64,000 bases of DNA from DASUPK01 sp963736685. Its GTDB lineage: Bacteria > Actinomycetota > Thermoleophilia > Solirubrobacterales > 70-9. Made by a program: the position numbers and the translations under genes. Below are positions 51,254 through 59,709 of this stretch, piece after piece. How positions within the stretch are numbered: the first letter of the stretch is position 1; every line of letters starts with the position of its first letter. The stretch lies in contig CAVTPZ010000027.1 in NCBI GenBank assembly GCA_963736685.1, positions 99,166-163,165 on the forward strand, given 5' to 3'. Under the pieces are notes generated by a model. It did not search any database. It was not told where the DNA came from and saw only the letters and a program-made list of their open reading frames with translations.

Positions 51254-53100
51254 CGGCTTTTCGGCCGGGATCCCGCGAAGTACGGGCTAGTGATCCGCAC
51301 TCGCTTGAATGCCGCCACTCCGGCGGCAGCATCGCCGTACTTCCTCTGCAGCCTAGCCTCAACGAGGAACAGCCGCCAATCGTCGACGTCGCGAGCCTGA
51401 GCCCCTCGCACGTCGGCGAGCGCACGGGGGTAGTCCCCCTGAGCCTGTCTCAGCAGCCCAAGCTGCAGATACGGGGACGCGGACCAGGGCTCGAATGTCG
51501 CGGCGTCTCGGGCTCGCGCAACCGCCTCGTCGAGCCGACCGGCCTCCGCCGCCGCCCGGCTTCGCCTCAGCTCGACATCGCCGATGAGCACCAGCGCGCT
51601 CGCCCCGATCGCGAGGCATGCGAATACGACGGTCAGTACCTCCATCCATTCGCGTCCGGCGCGGGCTCGCGGCGGCGATGTGGCGGCCAGCAGCCCGGCA
51701 CAAATCAGAGCCGGGGCGATCACGGCCGGAATCTGCCACGTCCAATCGGTGGCCGCGCCCACGGCCGCAGCGAGCACGACTCCGGCGAGCGCCGGAGCTT
51801 CTCCCCGCCTTCCCAGGCGAAGCCGTCGGCACGCCGCCAGGACGATGGTCGCCCCGAAGCCGAACAGGAGGGCGACGCCCGGGACACCGAGCTCAGCTGC
51901 GCTCTGCATGGGCAGTGAATGCGGATTCCGCGCATATGCCCGGATCGTCGAATGCTTACCCCAGTAGGCCTCCCAGCTGCCGGCCCCGATCCCGTGGACC
52001 GGTGAGCTCCCGAACGCGTCGCCTGCCGATTTCCAGAACTGCCAGCGACCGTTCGAGTTGACCCCCACACGTGGGCGAGCGTGCGCGGTCGGTGCAGCAC
52101 TGAACTCGCGGATCTTGTGGACAGGCCCGATCGCCACGAAGGCGGCCGCAACAGCGACAATGGCGGTGGCCAGCATCGCCATCGACAACCGGCGAGAGAC
52201 CCGGACCTGCGGAAGCCACTCATCGAGCGCCCACGCGACACCTCCGGCCCCCGCAGTTGCAAGCACGACCCAGAGGGTCATCCACTCCCCGTCGGATCGT
52301 CGTTCGGCCCCCAGGGAGCCGCTTGTCAGCTCGGGCAACCGCGTTGAGATCAGGACCAGCACCACCCCGCCTACCAGCCCCACCGACAGCGCATTCAGCA
52401 ATCGGCCACGCCGCCGTGATCCGACGAGGAGCGTGGCGCAGCCGAACCCGACGGCGACGAGAGCACCGCGTGATCCCGATAAGCCAGATCGCCATCCCGA
52501 CTGCGGGTATCGCCGCCGCGGCAACGCACCTCATGCTCTTCGTGGCCGCGTTCGCCGCGCAGAACACCAGCAACACGGTCGTCATCGCGAAGAGGGACGC
52601 CGCGCCGTTCCAGTAGCCGATCGGCCAGGAGAGGCGCCCGGCTGCGTTCGCGATCGGACTTCGGCCGCTGTCCAACGTGCCGGGGTGCAGGTATGCGAAC
52701 AGGCTGACGAAGGCCGTGATCGCCAGGCCGGTGGCAAGGCCGGCGATCCAGTGACGCCTGGCGTCCTCCCCGGCGGTGCAGGCTGCCAGTGCGAACAGGC
52801 CCACGTAGAGCGCCGCCCGAACACCCTCCTCGAACGCGCGGCCCTGATCGCCGGCCCAGACTGTGCTCAGCAGTGTCAGGGCAGCGATGAGCGCGAGCAG
52901 CAACCCGGCGAGGAGGGCGAGCCGGCCGAGCCGCGCCAGCTCGAAGACCCTGCCGATCAGGCAGGCGGCCACCACGCTCCAAACCACCAGAGCAGCAGCT
53001 GCATATCCGAGCGGCTCGAACAGACCCTCGCACAGGGCAGCAGTCAGCGCGCGCAACCGCAACGAGTCCCGTCCAGGCGTGTTGTCTCATCCAGGGCATG
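51250..53100 (-). CDS. O-antigen ligase/polymerase-like membrane protein (Wzy_C) with C-terminal TPR
   Basis: About 610 aa. It starts MPWMRQHAWTGLVAVA (ATG 53098-53100) and, after a break near 53.07 kb, continues ALCEGLFEPLGYAAAALVVW, VRAALYVGLFALAACTAGED, SWPIGYWNGAASLFAMTTVL. After a break at ~52.46 kb: RGALVAVGFGCATLLVGSRR, GSSPVHGIGAGSWEAYWGKH, then the Wzy_C mark YARNPHSLPMQSAAELGVPG. A C-terminal TPR-like part (RAAAEAGRLDEAVARARDAA, LQLGLLRQAQGDYPRALADV) follows. It either polymerises flipped units or transfers the glycan to its final acceptor. Divergent from the surface-protein gene, with a perfect palindrome between them. Confidence 0.85.
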
Positions 53101-53105
53101 AGTAA

Positions 53106-53121
53106 CCCGCCGTACGGCGGG
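53106..53121. promoter_or_regulatory. 16-bp perfect palindrome between divergent genes
   Basis: CCCGCCGTACGGCGGG reads the same on both strands. It lies 5 bp upstream of the Wzy-like start and 26 bp upstream of the TTG of the surface-protein gene, where an operator or overlapping promoters would be expected. It could also be a hairpin without a loop. No known regulator site is recognised. Confidence 0.4.
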
Positions 53122-53147
53122 ACCTGTATCTTCGCGCCCTTCTGCCT

Positions 53148-53584
53148 TTGACTACCTTCAAGCTCCTCACAGCCATCTCCCTGGCGGCCGCGCTCGTCGC
53201 GCAGCCTCATCCGCATCGGCCCAGCCTGCGGGGAGCGAATACCTGCCGAAGATTCCCACGGCTCCCCATCACTCGTCAGGTGGCCAGAGCCCATCGTCGA
53301 CGGTCGAATCGACGGGCGCGGGCGCGTCCTCCGCTGTATCCGGACCCGGCACTGCGCAAGCCTCGACTGCGAAGAAGAAGCAACGATCCAAGGGAAAGCG
53401 TGAAAAGCGGGGCGTCGCCGTAAAGCCGGCGAAGCTGGCGGCGGCGTCCGCTGATTCAGGCGGTGGCGACATCCTCCCAGTGGTTCTTCTCCTCCTGATC
53501 GGCGCTGCGATCGTCGTAGCCGGCATCGTGATTCGCTGGCGTGGCGGTCCGCGAGAACCGGGGCGAGGCGGGCTGGCGTCGTGA
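53148..53584 (+). CDS. Secreted or surface-anchored protein with Lys-rich stretch and C-terminal membrane anchor, frameshifted
   Basis: It begins TTG, TTFKLLTAISLAAALVA, a signal peptide. A single-base shift near 53.21 kb leads to SASAQPAGSEYLPKIPTAPH, a Ser/Thr/Ala/Gly-rich linker, KKKQRSKGKREKRGVAVKP and the C-terminal span ILPVVLLLLIGAAIVVAGIV followed by basic RWRGGPREPGRGG. That is the layout of a wall- or membrane-anchored surface protein, without an obvious LPxTG. No function is known to me. It overlaps the glycosidase start (GTGA), so the two are coupled. Confidence 0.65.
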
Positions 53585-54627
53585 AGCTGGCTCGACGACT
53601 TGCCGGGGTGGCCGCCGTGGGTCTGGTGCTGACCTCCGCCGCGCATGCGAACGCAGCTCCGCGTGAGTTCTACGGAGTGATTACGGCCAACGATCCGGAT
53701 GCCAGCGAAATCGCACGCATGGGCGCGGGCAAGGTTGGAACTCTGAGGATCAACTTCGTCTGGAGCGCTGTTCAGCAGAGCGAGGGGGCGACTTATGACT
53801 GGAGCCACTACGACGCGATCATCGGGGCGGCGGCTCAGAACGACATCCGGGTGCTCCCCACTGTGTACAGCTCTCCGTCGTGGGCCGCCCAGCGCAACAA
53901 CTACCCGCCCAACAAGGCGCATATGAACGACTTCCGAAACTTTGTCAGCGCTGCCGCAGCCCGCTACGGCACCAACGGAGCCTTCTGGTCGGACCATCCC
54001 GACATCCCGGCACACCCGATCGTCTGGTGGCAGCTTTGGAACGAGGTCAACTCTCCGAGCTTCTGGTACTCGAAGCCGAGCGCCAAGCAATACGTCGGCC
54101 TTCTGCAGGTGTTCCACGACGGGATCAAGGCCGGTGACCCGTCGGCGCGCATCGTCTTGGCCGGGCTGTTCCGTACGCCGCAGATCAAGCACGGGATTGA
54201 CCTCGACCACTATCTGCCCGGCATCTACCGCCGCAAGGCGAAGGGACTCTTCGACGCCGTCGCCGTGCACCCATACGCAACCACGCCGAGGGACGCGCTC
54301 AGCGCGGTGAAGGAGACCCGCAAGATCATGAATCGGTTCAAAGACCGTCGCACACCGATCTGGATCACCGAAATCGGCTGGGCCACCGGAGGGAGTCCGC
54401 CCACCGCGCTGACCGTCTCACCGCAGCGTCAGGCCACCTACCTGACCAAGGCGTTCGGGATGATGGCGGGGAACCGTCGGCGCCTTGGGATCGCCGGGGT
54501 GATCTGGTACTCGTGGCGCGACGTGCCCGGGCCGATCTGGTTCTTCCACACTGGCCTCTTCACGTCGAGCTTCGACCCAAAGCCGGCCTGGTCCGCGTTC
54601 ACCGCGCTGACGGGCGGCAATCCTTGA
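53581..54627 (+). CDS. Secreted clan GH-A glycoside hydrolase
   Basis: 348 aa, intact. Signal peptide KLARRLAGVAAVGLVLTSAA, then PREFYGVITANDPDASEIAR, YDWSHYDAIIGAAAQNDIRV, the acid/base Glu in WWQLWNEVNSPSFWY and the nucleophile Glu in PIWITEIGWATGGSPPTALT; the end is GVIWYSWRDVPGPIWFFHT. Spacing and motifs fit GH5/GH39-like beta/alpha barrels. It is the intact paralog of the gene at 25241-26295, from which it differs by having a plain signal peptide and not a lipobox. Likely acts on the locus's own glycan outside the cell. GTG start coupled to the surface-protein gene. Confidence 0.9.
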   Translation: MKLARRLAGVAAVGLVLTSAAHANAAPREFYGVITANDPDASEIARMGAGKVGTLRINFVWSAVQQSEGATYDWSHYDAIIGAAAQNDIRVLPTVYSSPSWAAQRNNYPPNKAHMNDFRNFVSAAAARYGTNGAFWSDHPDIPAHPIVWWQLWNEVNSPSFWYSKPSAKQYVGLLQVFHDGIKAGDPSARIVLAGLFRTPQIKHGIDLDHYLPGIYRRKAKGLFDAVAVHPYATTPRDALSAVKETRKIMNRFKDRRTPIWITEIGWATGGSPPTALTVSPQRQATYLTKAFGMMAGNRRRLGIAGVIWYSWRDVPGPIWFFHTGLFTSSFDPKPAWSAFTALTGGNP

Positions 54628-54633
54628 CCCAGC

Positions 54634-55536
54634 TCAGGGCGCCCTCGTCACAGATTTCAGTCGGGCCGCCAGGCTGACGAGCAGCTTCACGCCGATACCG
54701 AGGTAGACGACCGTCGCGGTAACCGGGGAGGCGTTCGGCGCCTGGAACTTCCGAAAAAAACGTCCCATCCCACGGTGGAAGGCGACCTCCTGTCGAAAAC
54801 CCCGCCAACGCCCGCTCGACCCGCCTTTGACGTGCATCACCACGCCGGCCGGTTCGTAGAAGACGGTCCAGCCGCGCTCCCAGAAGCGGTAGCACCAGTC
54901 CAGATCCTCCATGTACAGCCAGTAGCCCTCATCAAGGGGACCGACATCCCGGATCGCCTCCGCACGCACCAGCATGAACGCCCCGTTCACCGCATCAACC
55001 GGGCCTGGCTCGTCCTCACTCAGGTCGGTCGCGCGATATTGACTAAGCCGGCCAGGGGCCCGATCGGACCTGCCGATGCCGGTGAAGTGGGCTAGAGCAG
55101 ACAAGGGGGTCGGAAATGAGCGCTTGCAGGCGTGATCGAGCTCGCCCGACGGCAACACCAGCTTGCAGCCGACCATGCCGATCGCCGGATTCGCGTCCAT
55201 TCTCTCAAGGCAGCTCCCCAGCGCCCCATCTCGCAGCTCGGTGTCAGGGTTGAGGAGCAGGATGAATTCGACGCCAGCCTCCTCCAGCACCAGGTTGTTC
55301 CCGGCGGCGAAACCGATATTGCCGCGCCGGATTAGCTCGACCCACGGGAATTCGCGGGCGACCATATCCGGGGTCTCGTCAAGGCTGCCGCTGTCCACCA
55401 CGACCACTTGACGTGGCTTGCTGTCGGCCGTCGTTGCGAACGACCGCAGGCAGCTTCGAAGCAGCTCCGGCGCGCCGTGGCTGACGATCGCCACGACGAA
55501 GCGGCCTGCCGGATCAGTAGGCGCCGCTTCCGCCAA
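54634..55536 (-). CDS. Family 2 glycosyltransferase (WbbL/rhamnosyltransferase-like)
   Basis: 300 aa, intact. FVVAIVSHGAPELLRSCLRS, QVVVVDSGSLDETPDMVARE, NIGFAAGNNLVLEEAGVEFI, LLLNPDTELRDGALGSCLER (NPD metal site), DAVNGAFMLVRAEAIRDVGP and DEGYWLYMEDLDWCYRFWER are all hallmarks of dTDP-rhamnosyltransferases. The C-terminus has one amphipathic or membrane-contacting segment (VVYLGIGVKLLVSLAARLKS). Its start overlaps the end of the initiating transferase gene by 23 bp, so it probably adds the second sugar. It converges with the glycosidase gene. Confidence 0.92.
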   Translation of the reverse strand: MAEAAPTDPAGRFVVAIVSHGAPELLRSCLRSFATTADSKPRQVVVVDSGSLDETPDMVAREFPWVELIRRGNIGFAAGNNLVLEEAGVEFILLLNPDTELRDGALGSCLERMDANPAIGMVGCKLVLPSGELDHACKRSFPTPLSALAHFTGIGRSDRAPGRLSQYRATDLSEDEPGPVDAVNGAFMLVRAEAIRDVGPLDEGYWLYMEDLDWCYRFWERGWTVFYEPAGVVMHVKGGSSGRWRGFRQEVAFHRGMGRFFRKFQAPNASPVTATVVYLGIGVKLLVSLAARLKSVTRAP

Positions 55537-57048
55537 TTACCGCGCGAGGCGTCCGCAGGAGAATCGCTACATCCTGGGCGATCGAGAGGTTGTCGATGTA
55601 GGCGAGCTCGAGCGCGAGCCGCTCCTCGAAGGTCAGGTCGCCGCGACCGTAGACCTGCATCGGCCCCGTCACCCCGGGCTTCACCCCGAGGCGCAGGCGC
55701 TGCCGCTCGTCGTAGAGCGCGACCACTGCCTCCTCCTCGGGACGCGGGCCCACCAGCGACATCTCTCCGTGGAGCACGTTCCAGAGCTGCGGCGTCTCGT
55801 CGAGACTGAGGCGGCGCAGCCGGCGCCCGATCCAGGTGTGCCGGGGATCCTTGGGGACCTTGAAGGAGGGCTCGACGAGAGCCTGCGTGTTCACCACCTC
55901 ACCGAGCCTCTCGTCGGCGCCATCGACCATCGTCCGGAACTTGAACATCGTGAACGGCCGACCCCCCTGCCGACCCTCACCTGCTTGAACAGCACCGGGC
56001 CTCGGGAGTCCAGCTTGATCGCAATGGCCACAACGAGAAGCAGTGGCGCCAGCAGCAGGAGCATGCCGGCGGACACGGCGATGTCGATTCCCCGCTTCAG
56101 CGCCATCGTCGATCGCGGAGGATCCGAGAAGGCGAAGTCCAGCAGGGGCAGCTCGCCGAGACGATTCAGCTGTATCCCGGGTCCGAGCAACTCGGCGTTG
56201 GGTGCCACGAGGGTGAGGGAGAGCCCGAAGCGCTTGCAGTCGCCGATCAGACCTCGCAACTCATCGGTGGAGATCGACTCGTCCGCGACGAGGATGTGCT
56301 CGAGCCCGCGCTGCTCGGCCACGGCGATCAGCTCGGATCGCGGTCCGAGGCACCTCATTTGACCGTTTGCGCCGTTGGTCTCGGCATTCGAGTGCGAGCC
56401 CGCCTCGTCACCGAAATAGCCCACCAGCGACAGGTGGACCTCAGGATGTGTCTCGATTCGCCTGCTGAGCCGTCTCATTGCCCCCCCTGAGCCCACCACC
56501 GCCGACTTCTCGGGGGGACGCCGCGCATGCCAGATCTGGCGTGTGAGGCCTCGCAGCGAGGCGCTGACGACGAACGCGGTGACTGCCAGGATGCCCAGCG
56601 CCGTGCCAGAGACATAGGGCGCCGGGGTGATTCGTGTGAGGACCCCGATAGCGACGGTGCCAATCACCACCGCGGAGAAGAGGGCTGGAAGTTCGTCCAA
56701 GGTGCTGTGGCGGATCCGGCGGTGGTCCTGGTCGTACAGGCCGTGCAGCTTCATCACGAGGATCCAGGCCGGGCTGAAAGCCGCCGACCAGGCGATCGAG
56801 GAGGCCTGCATGGGGGGGTTTGACACCAGCAGGTAACTGACCGCCGTCCCGGCGATCAAGGAGACCCAGTCGACAAGCGCCAGCAGCCGGCGGAGAATCG
56901 CGCCACGCGCCCGCGCGGCCCGGCCGCCTCTGATCGGAAGGACCTTGGTGTCGGCGACGTTGATCTCTCCAGGCTCGCGATCGACCGACGTCTGCCGGGA
57001 CGCGCTGCGGCGGGCGAGGCCCGTCTGCTGGAACTGCTCAGAGGTCAT
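55514..57048 (-). CDS. Initiating polyprenyl-phosphate sugar-phosphate transferase (WcaJ/WbaP type), one frame break
   Basis: About 511 aa. N-terminal membrane spans (LALVDWVSLIAGTAVSYLLV, AWILVMKLHGLYDQDHRRIR, ALFSAVVIGTVAIGVLTRI) are followed by a Rossmann-like CoA-binding-type domain (SAVVGSGGAMRRLSRRIETH) and the catalytic sugar transferase part KRGIDIAVSAGMLLLLAPLL, KLDSRGPVLFKQVRVGR. After a break near 55.96 kb: FTMFKFRTMVDGADERLGEV, RLRRLSLDETPQLWNVLHGE, MSLVGPRPEEE. It loads the first sugar-1-phosphate onto undecaprenyl phosphate and so starts glycan synthesis. ATG at 57048. The 57049-57156 stretch upstream holds a GTTAC-CTCT-GTTAC repeat and presumably the promoter. Confidence 0.92.
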
Positions 57049-57156
57049 TGGCCGCGTTTCCCCTCCCCACGAAGTTCGTGCTCGCGGACTCCAAACGTAA
57101 CAGAGGTAACCGGCTGTTTACGAACGCGCGAATGAAATCCGGCGGCGGCGAGAGGT

Positions 57157-57429
57157 CTAGCCGCCCGCCATCGCCGGCAGGATCACCACGGTGTCGGAAT
57201 CGGAGGCGCCGGTGTCGAGGCCGTCGAGCACGCGGACGTCCTCGTCGTTCAGATAGACGTTGACGTAGCGGTTGAGCTCGCCCTCCTCGGAGAAGAGCTG
57301 GTCCTTGGTCGAGGGATAGCGCTCCGCAAGAGCCCGGAGGGCGTCGCCCACGGTGGCGCCGTCCACGCTGACCTCGGCCTCGCCGTCGGTTTGCTGGCGC
57401 AGCACGGGTGGGACCTTGATCGTCGGCAT
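57157..57429 (-). CDS. cysO: Ubiquitin-like sulfur carrier protein (MoaD/ThiS/CysO family)
   Basis: 90 aa: IKVPPVLRQQTDGEAEVSVD, GATVGDALRALAERYPSTKD, LNRYVNVYLNDEDVRVLDGL, DSDTVVILPAMAGG. The C-terminal Gly-Gly is the thiocarboxylation site. Length and sequence resemble CysO. Together with MoeZ next door and with cysM and mec at 20-22 kb, a role in cysteine synthesis is the best guess; service to molybdopterin synthesis cannot be excluded. AGGAG lies 5 nt before the ATG. The 116 bp between this gene and the MoeZ stop hold repeat copy 4. Confidence 0.9.
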   Translation of the reverse strand: MPTIKVPPVLRQQTDGEAEVSVDGATVGDALRALAERYPSTKDQLFSEEGELNRYVNVYLNDEDVRVLDGLDTGASDSDTVVILPAMAGG

Positions 57430-57470
57430 ATCTCCTGAAACCTAACTGTTGATCGGCTTCGCCATCAGTC

Positions 57471-57545
57471 GCGACCAGCTGCGCCCGCACCACACAAGTC
57501 GCGGCTGCAAGCAGCCGCTCCCAAATGGAGCGGGCTTGTGGTCGC
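57471..57545. repeat. Intergenic palindromic repeat, family A, copy 4
   Basis: GCGACCAGCTGCGCCCGCAC, CACACAAGTCGCGGCTGCAA and so on to GGAGCGGGCTTGTGGTCGC. It aligns along its whole length with 7260-7335, except that the central hairpin is GGCTGC/GCAGCC and not GGGC/GCCC. The stem thus keeps pairing while its bases changed. It lies between the MoeZ stop and the CysO start, preceded by the same GGCTTCGCCATCAG as copy 2. Confidence 0.65.
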
Positions 57546-58714
57546 TAGCCCGCGCAGAACAGCTCGTAGTCGGGGAACTTGCCCATCTCCGACTCAGGTA
57601 TCTCCGGAGCGTTCGGGCCGCAGATCGGGCACTCCGGGTCGCGACGGACCTTGAGCTCCGTGAAGTGGGTGCCGAGCGAGTCGTAGAGAAGCAGGCGGCC
57701 GATCAGCGGCTCGCCGATTCCGACGACCAGCTTGATGACCTCGTTCGCCTGCAGCAGTCCCATGACTCCGGCCATCACTCCGAGCACGCCGGCGGCGCCG
57801 CAGCTCGGGGCGAGCTCGGCCGGCGGCGGGGTCGGGTAGAGACAGCGGTAGCAGGGGCCCTCGAAGGGGACGAAGGTCGAGATCTGCCCGTCAAACGCCA
57901 GGATCGAAGCCGAGACGACCGGCTTGCGCAGCCGCACGGACGCGTCGTTCAGCAGATACCGGGTCGGGAAGTTGTCCGCCCCGTCGACGATCACGTCGTA
58001 GTCCTTGATGATGTCGATGATGTTGGTGGCATCGAGCCGCAACCGGTGCTCGATGACCTCGACGTCGGGATTGAGCGCCTCGATCGTCTTACGCGCCGAC
58101 TCGGTCTTGGGCTGGCCGATCCGCTCGGTGTTGTGGATCACCTGGCGCTGGAGGTTGGACTCGTCGACCTCGTCGTCGTCGACCAGACCGAGCGTGCCGA
58201 TCCCGGCCGCGGCCAGATAGAGGGCCGTTGGAGCCCCGAGGCCGCCGGCGCCGATCAGCAGCACCTTGGCGTTCAGCATCTTGAGCTGGCCCTCGACCCC
58301 GACCTCGGGAAGCAGCGTGTGACGGGAGTAGCGGTTGCGCTGCTCCGGCGTCATGCCCTCGGCCATGACCACCGGAAGGCCGGCGGCCTCCCAGGCCTTG
58401 ATTCCGCCGCGAACGGACGCGGCGTTCTCGTAGCCGAGCTCGCGCAGCTCATCGGCGGCCCGCGCGGAGCGGTTGCCGGAGGCGCAGTAGAGGAGCACGC
58501 GCTGGGAGTGGTCGGGGACGACCTCCTCGATGCGGTCCATGACATCGGCCGGGCGAACCAGCTCGGCTCCGTCGATGTGAGCCTCGTAGTTCTCATAGGG
58601 CTCGCGGGTGTCGATCAGCGCAACGTCGCCGCCCTTGAGCTCCTCCAGAGCCTCGGCCGGATCGACCTCCTCGATTCGCTCCTTGACCTGCTCGATCGTC
58701 TCGGTGCTGGCCAT
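57545..58714 (-). CDS. moeZ: MoeZ-like sulfurtransferase: N-terminal rhodanese plus C-terminal E1-like adenylyltransferase
   Basis: 389 aa. Residues ~10-110: rhodanese with the active Cys in RVLLYCASGNRSARAADEL. Residues ~120-389: ThiF/MoeB domain, with GMTPEQRNRYSRHTLLPEVG, VLLIGAGGLGAPTALYLAAA, the Arg finger in NLQRQVIHNTERIG, two zinc CxxC pairs (CYRC, CPIC) and SCGAAGVLG near the catalytic Cys. The domain order is reversed compared with the usual MoeB-rhodanese layout of MoeZ, where the rhodanese is C-terminal. It adenylates a carrier's Gly-Gly end and loads sulfur on it. ATG 58712-58714 shares a base with the stop of the separate rhodanese upstream. Confidence 0.9.
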   Translation of the reverse strand: MASTETIEQVKERIEEVDPAEALEELKGGDVALIDTREPYENYEAHIDGAELVRPADVMDRIEEVVPDHSQRVLLYCASGNRSARAADELRELGYENAASVRGGIKAWEAAGLPVVMAEGMTPEQRNRYSRHTLLPEVGVEGQLKMLNAKVLLIGAGGLGAPTALYLAAAGIGTLGLVDDDEVDESNLQRQVIHNTERIGQPKTESARKTIEALNPDVEVIEHRLRLDATNIIDIIKDYDVIVDGADNFPTRYLLNDASVRLRKPVVSASILAFDGQISTFVPFEGPCYRCLYPTPPPAELAPSCGAAGVLGVMAGVMGLLQANEVIKLVVGIGEPLIGRLLLYDSLGTHFTELKVRRDPECPICGPNAPEIPESEMGKFPDYELFCAG

Positions 58715-59179
58715 CAGGCTGTGTCCTCCTCGCCTTCCAAGTGTGTCTCGGCCTCTTCGTCGCCGATTGCGATCTCCCCTTCGATGGGGTATCCAAGCTC
58801 GCTCCAGAGCTTCGATCCCGCCGATGATGGAGGCCACGTGCTTGAAGTCGTGCTCGTTCTGGAGCGCGTCCGCCGCGCGTGCCGAGCGGTTGCCCTCTCC
58901 GCAGACCAGGATCACCCGGTCATCGGGGCCCGCTCCGGCCTTCTCGATCGCCTCCGCATACACGGCGTCATGAGCCTCGCGGGCGCTCTCGCCGGCGGGC
59001 ACGTTGACGGCGCCCTGGAGGTGGCCCGCCTCGAAGCGCTCGGGATCACGGACGTCGACCAGGGCGGCCCCATCGTCGATCTCCTCCTTGGCGGCGGGAG
59101 GCAGCAGCTCTTCGATTCTCCCCTTGACCAGTTCAAGAGGGGGCGGCACGTACTTGCGGGGCATCTCCACGGCAGTCAT
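58714..59179 (-). CDS. Single-domain rhodanese, one frame break near its end
   Basis: MTAVEMPRKYVPPPLELVKG, DDGAALVDVRDPERFEAGHL, QGAVNVPAGESAREAHDAVY and the active-site Cys loop VILVCGEGNRSARAADALQN. After a break near 58.81 kb the expected end is LWSELGYPIEGEIAIGDEEA, ETHLEGEEDTA and a stop that shares its A with the MoeZ start (TGATG). Without that correction the frame runs into moeZ and would look like a two-rhodanese fusion. Likely passes persulfide sulfur to MoeZ. Fourteen bp or so before its ATG lies an A/T-rich stretch (AATATCCCAAATCC on the + strand) that may be the promoter. Confidence 0.82.
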
Positions 59180-59209
59180 GATCTCAAATATCCCAAATCC
59201 TGATCGGGT

Positions 59210-59646
59210 TTAACAGGCTTCAGGAAGTACAGCCAGCTTGCGGCGCTCGCCGGCCGATTCAACCCTCGAACTGACCGCCGCCGAGCCAGGCAGCATCGCC
59301 TTCGGGCCATCGGGATACATCGCCGTGAGCTGCTCGTCGCTCATCTCCAGCGTGCTGGTGACGCTCTCGCGCGGCGCGCTCACAACCAGCCAGAGGGCAT
59401 CCGCATGCGTGTCGTTGAAGAGCTGGCGGGCATGCTCGGGCTCGACGAGCAACGCGGAGAGCGGATCGAGGGTCAGGACAGCGTGATCGACCCTGGCCCG
59501 CCCCTCCCCCTCGAGCAGGATGTAGAGCTCGTGCGCCTCGAAGTGCCGGTGCCAGGTGCTCGCCTGGCCAGGGTGGAGCCGCCAGAGACGCGCACCAAGA
59601 GCTCAGCCTCGAGCTGCTTGGCGAGGTCGGTGTTGTCGACCTTCAT
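59210..59646 (-). CDS. Cupin-domain protein, one frame break
   Basis: MKVDNTDLAKQLEAELLVRV and SGGST; then after a break near 59.58 kb HPGQASTWHRHFEAHELYIL, LEGEGRARVDHAVLTLDPLS, ALLVEPEHARQLFNDTHADA, LWLVVSAPRES. The WHRHFEAHELYILLEG part gives the cupin motif 1 (two His, one Glu, with a further His), and EPEHARQLFND motif 2. A small metal-binding sensor or mannose-isomerase-like fold; substrate unknown. About 145 aa if repaired. The start at 59644-59646 is uncertain because an upstream break cannot be ruled out. Confidence 0.68.
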
Positions 59647-59709
59647 CTGGTTCGAGGGACGCCAGAACGCGTCCCTCGAACTCGAACTCGATACGCCAAT
59701 GCTCGATAC

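Noticed and set aside
58714..59179. A single 544-aa double-rhodanese/MoeB protein
   Set aside because: The joining segment is nonsense-like, while a one-base shift near 58.81 kb gives a natural rhodanese end and a TGATG junction with moeZ.
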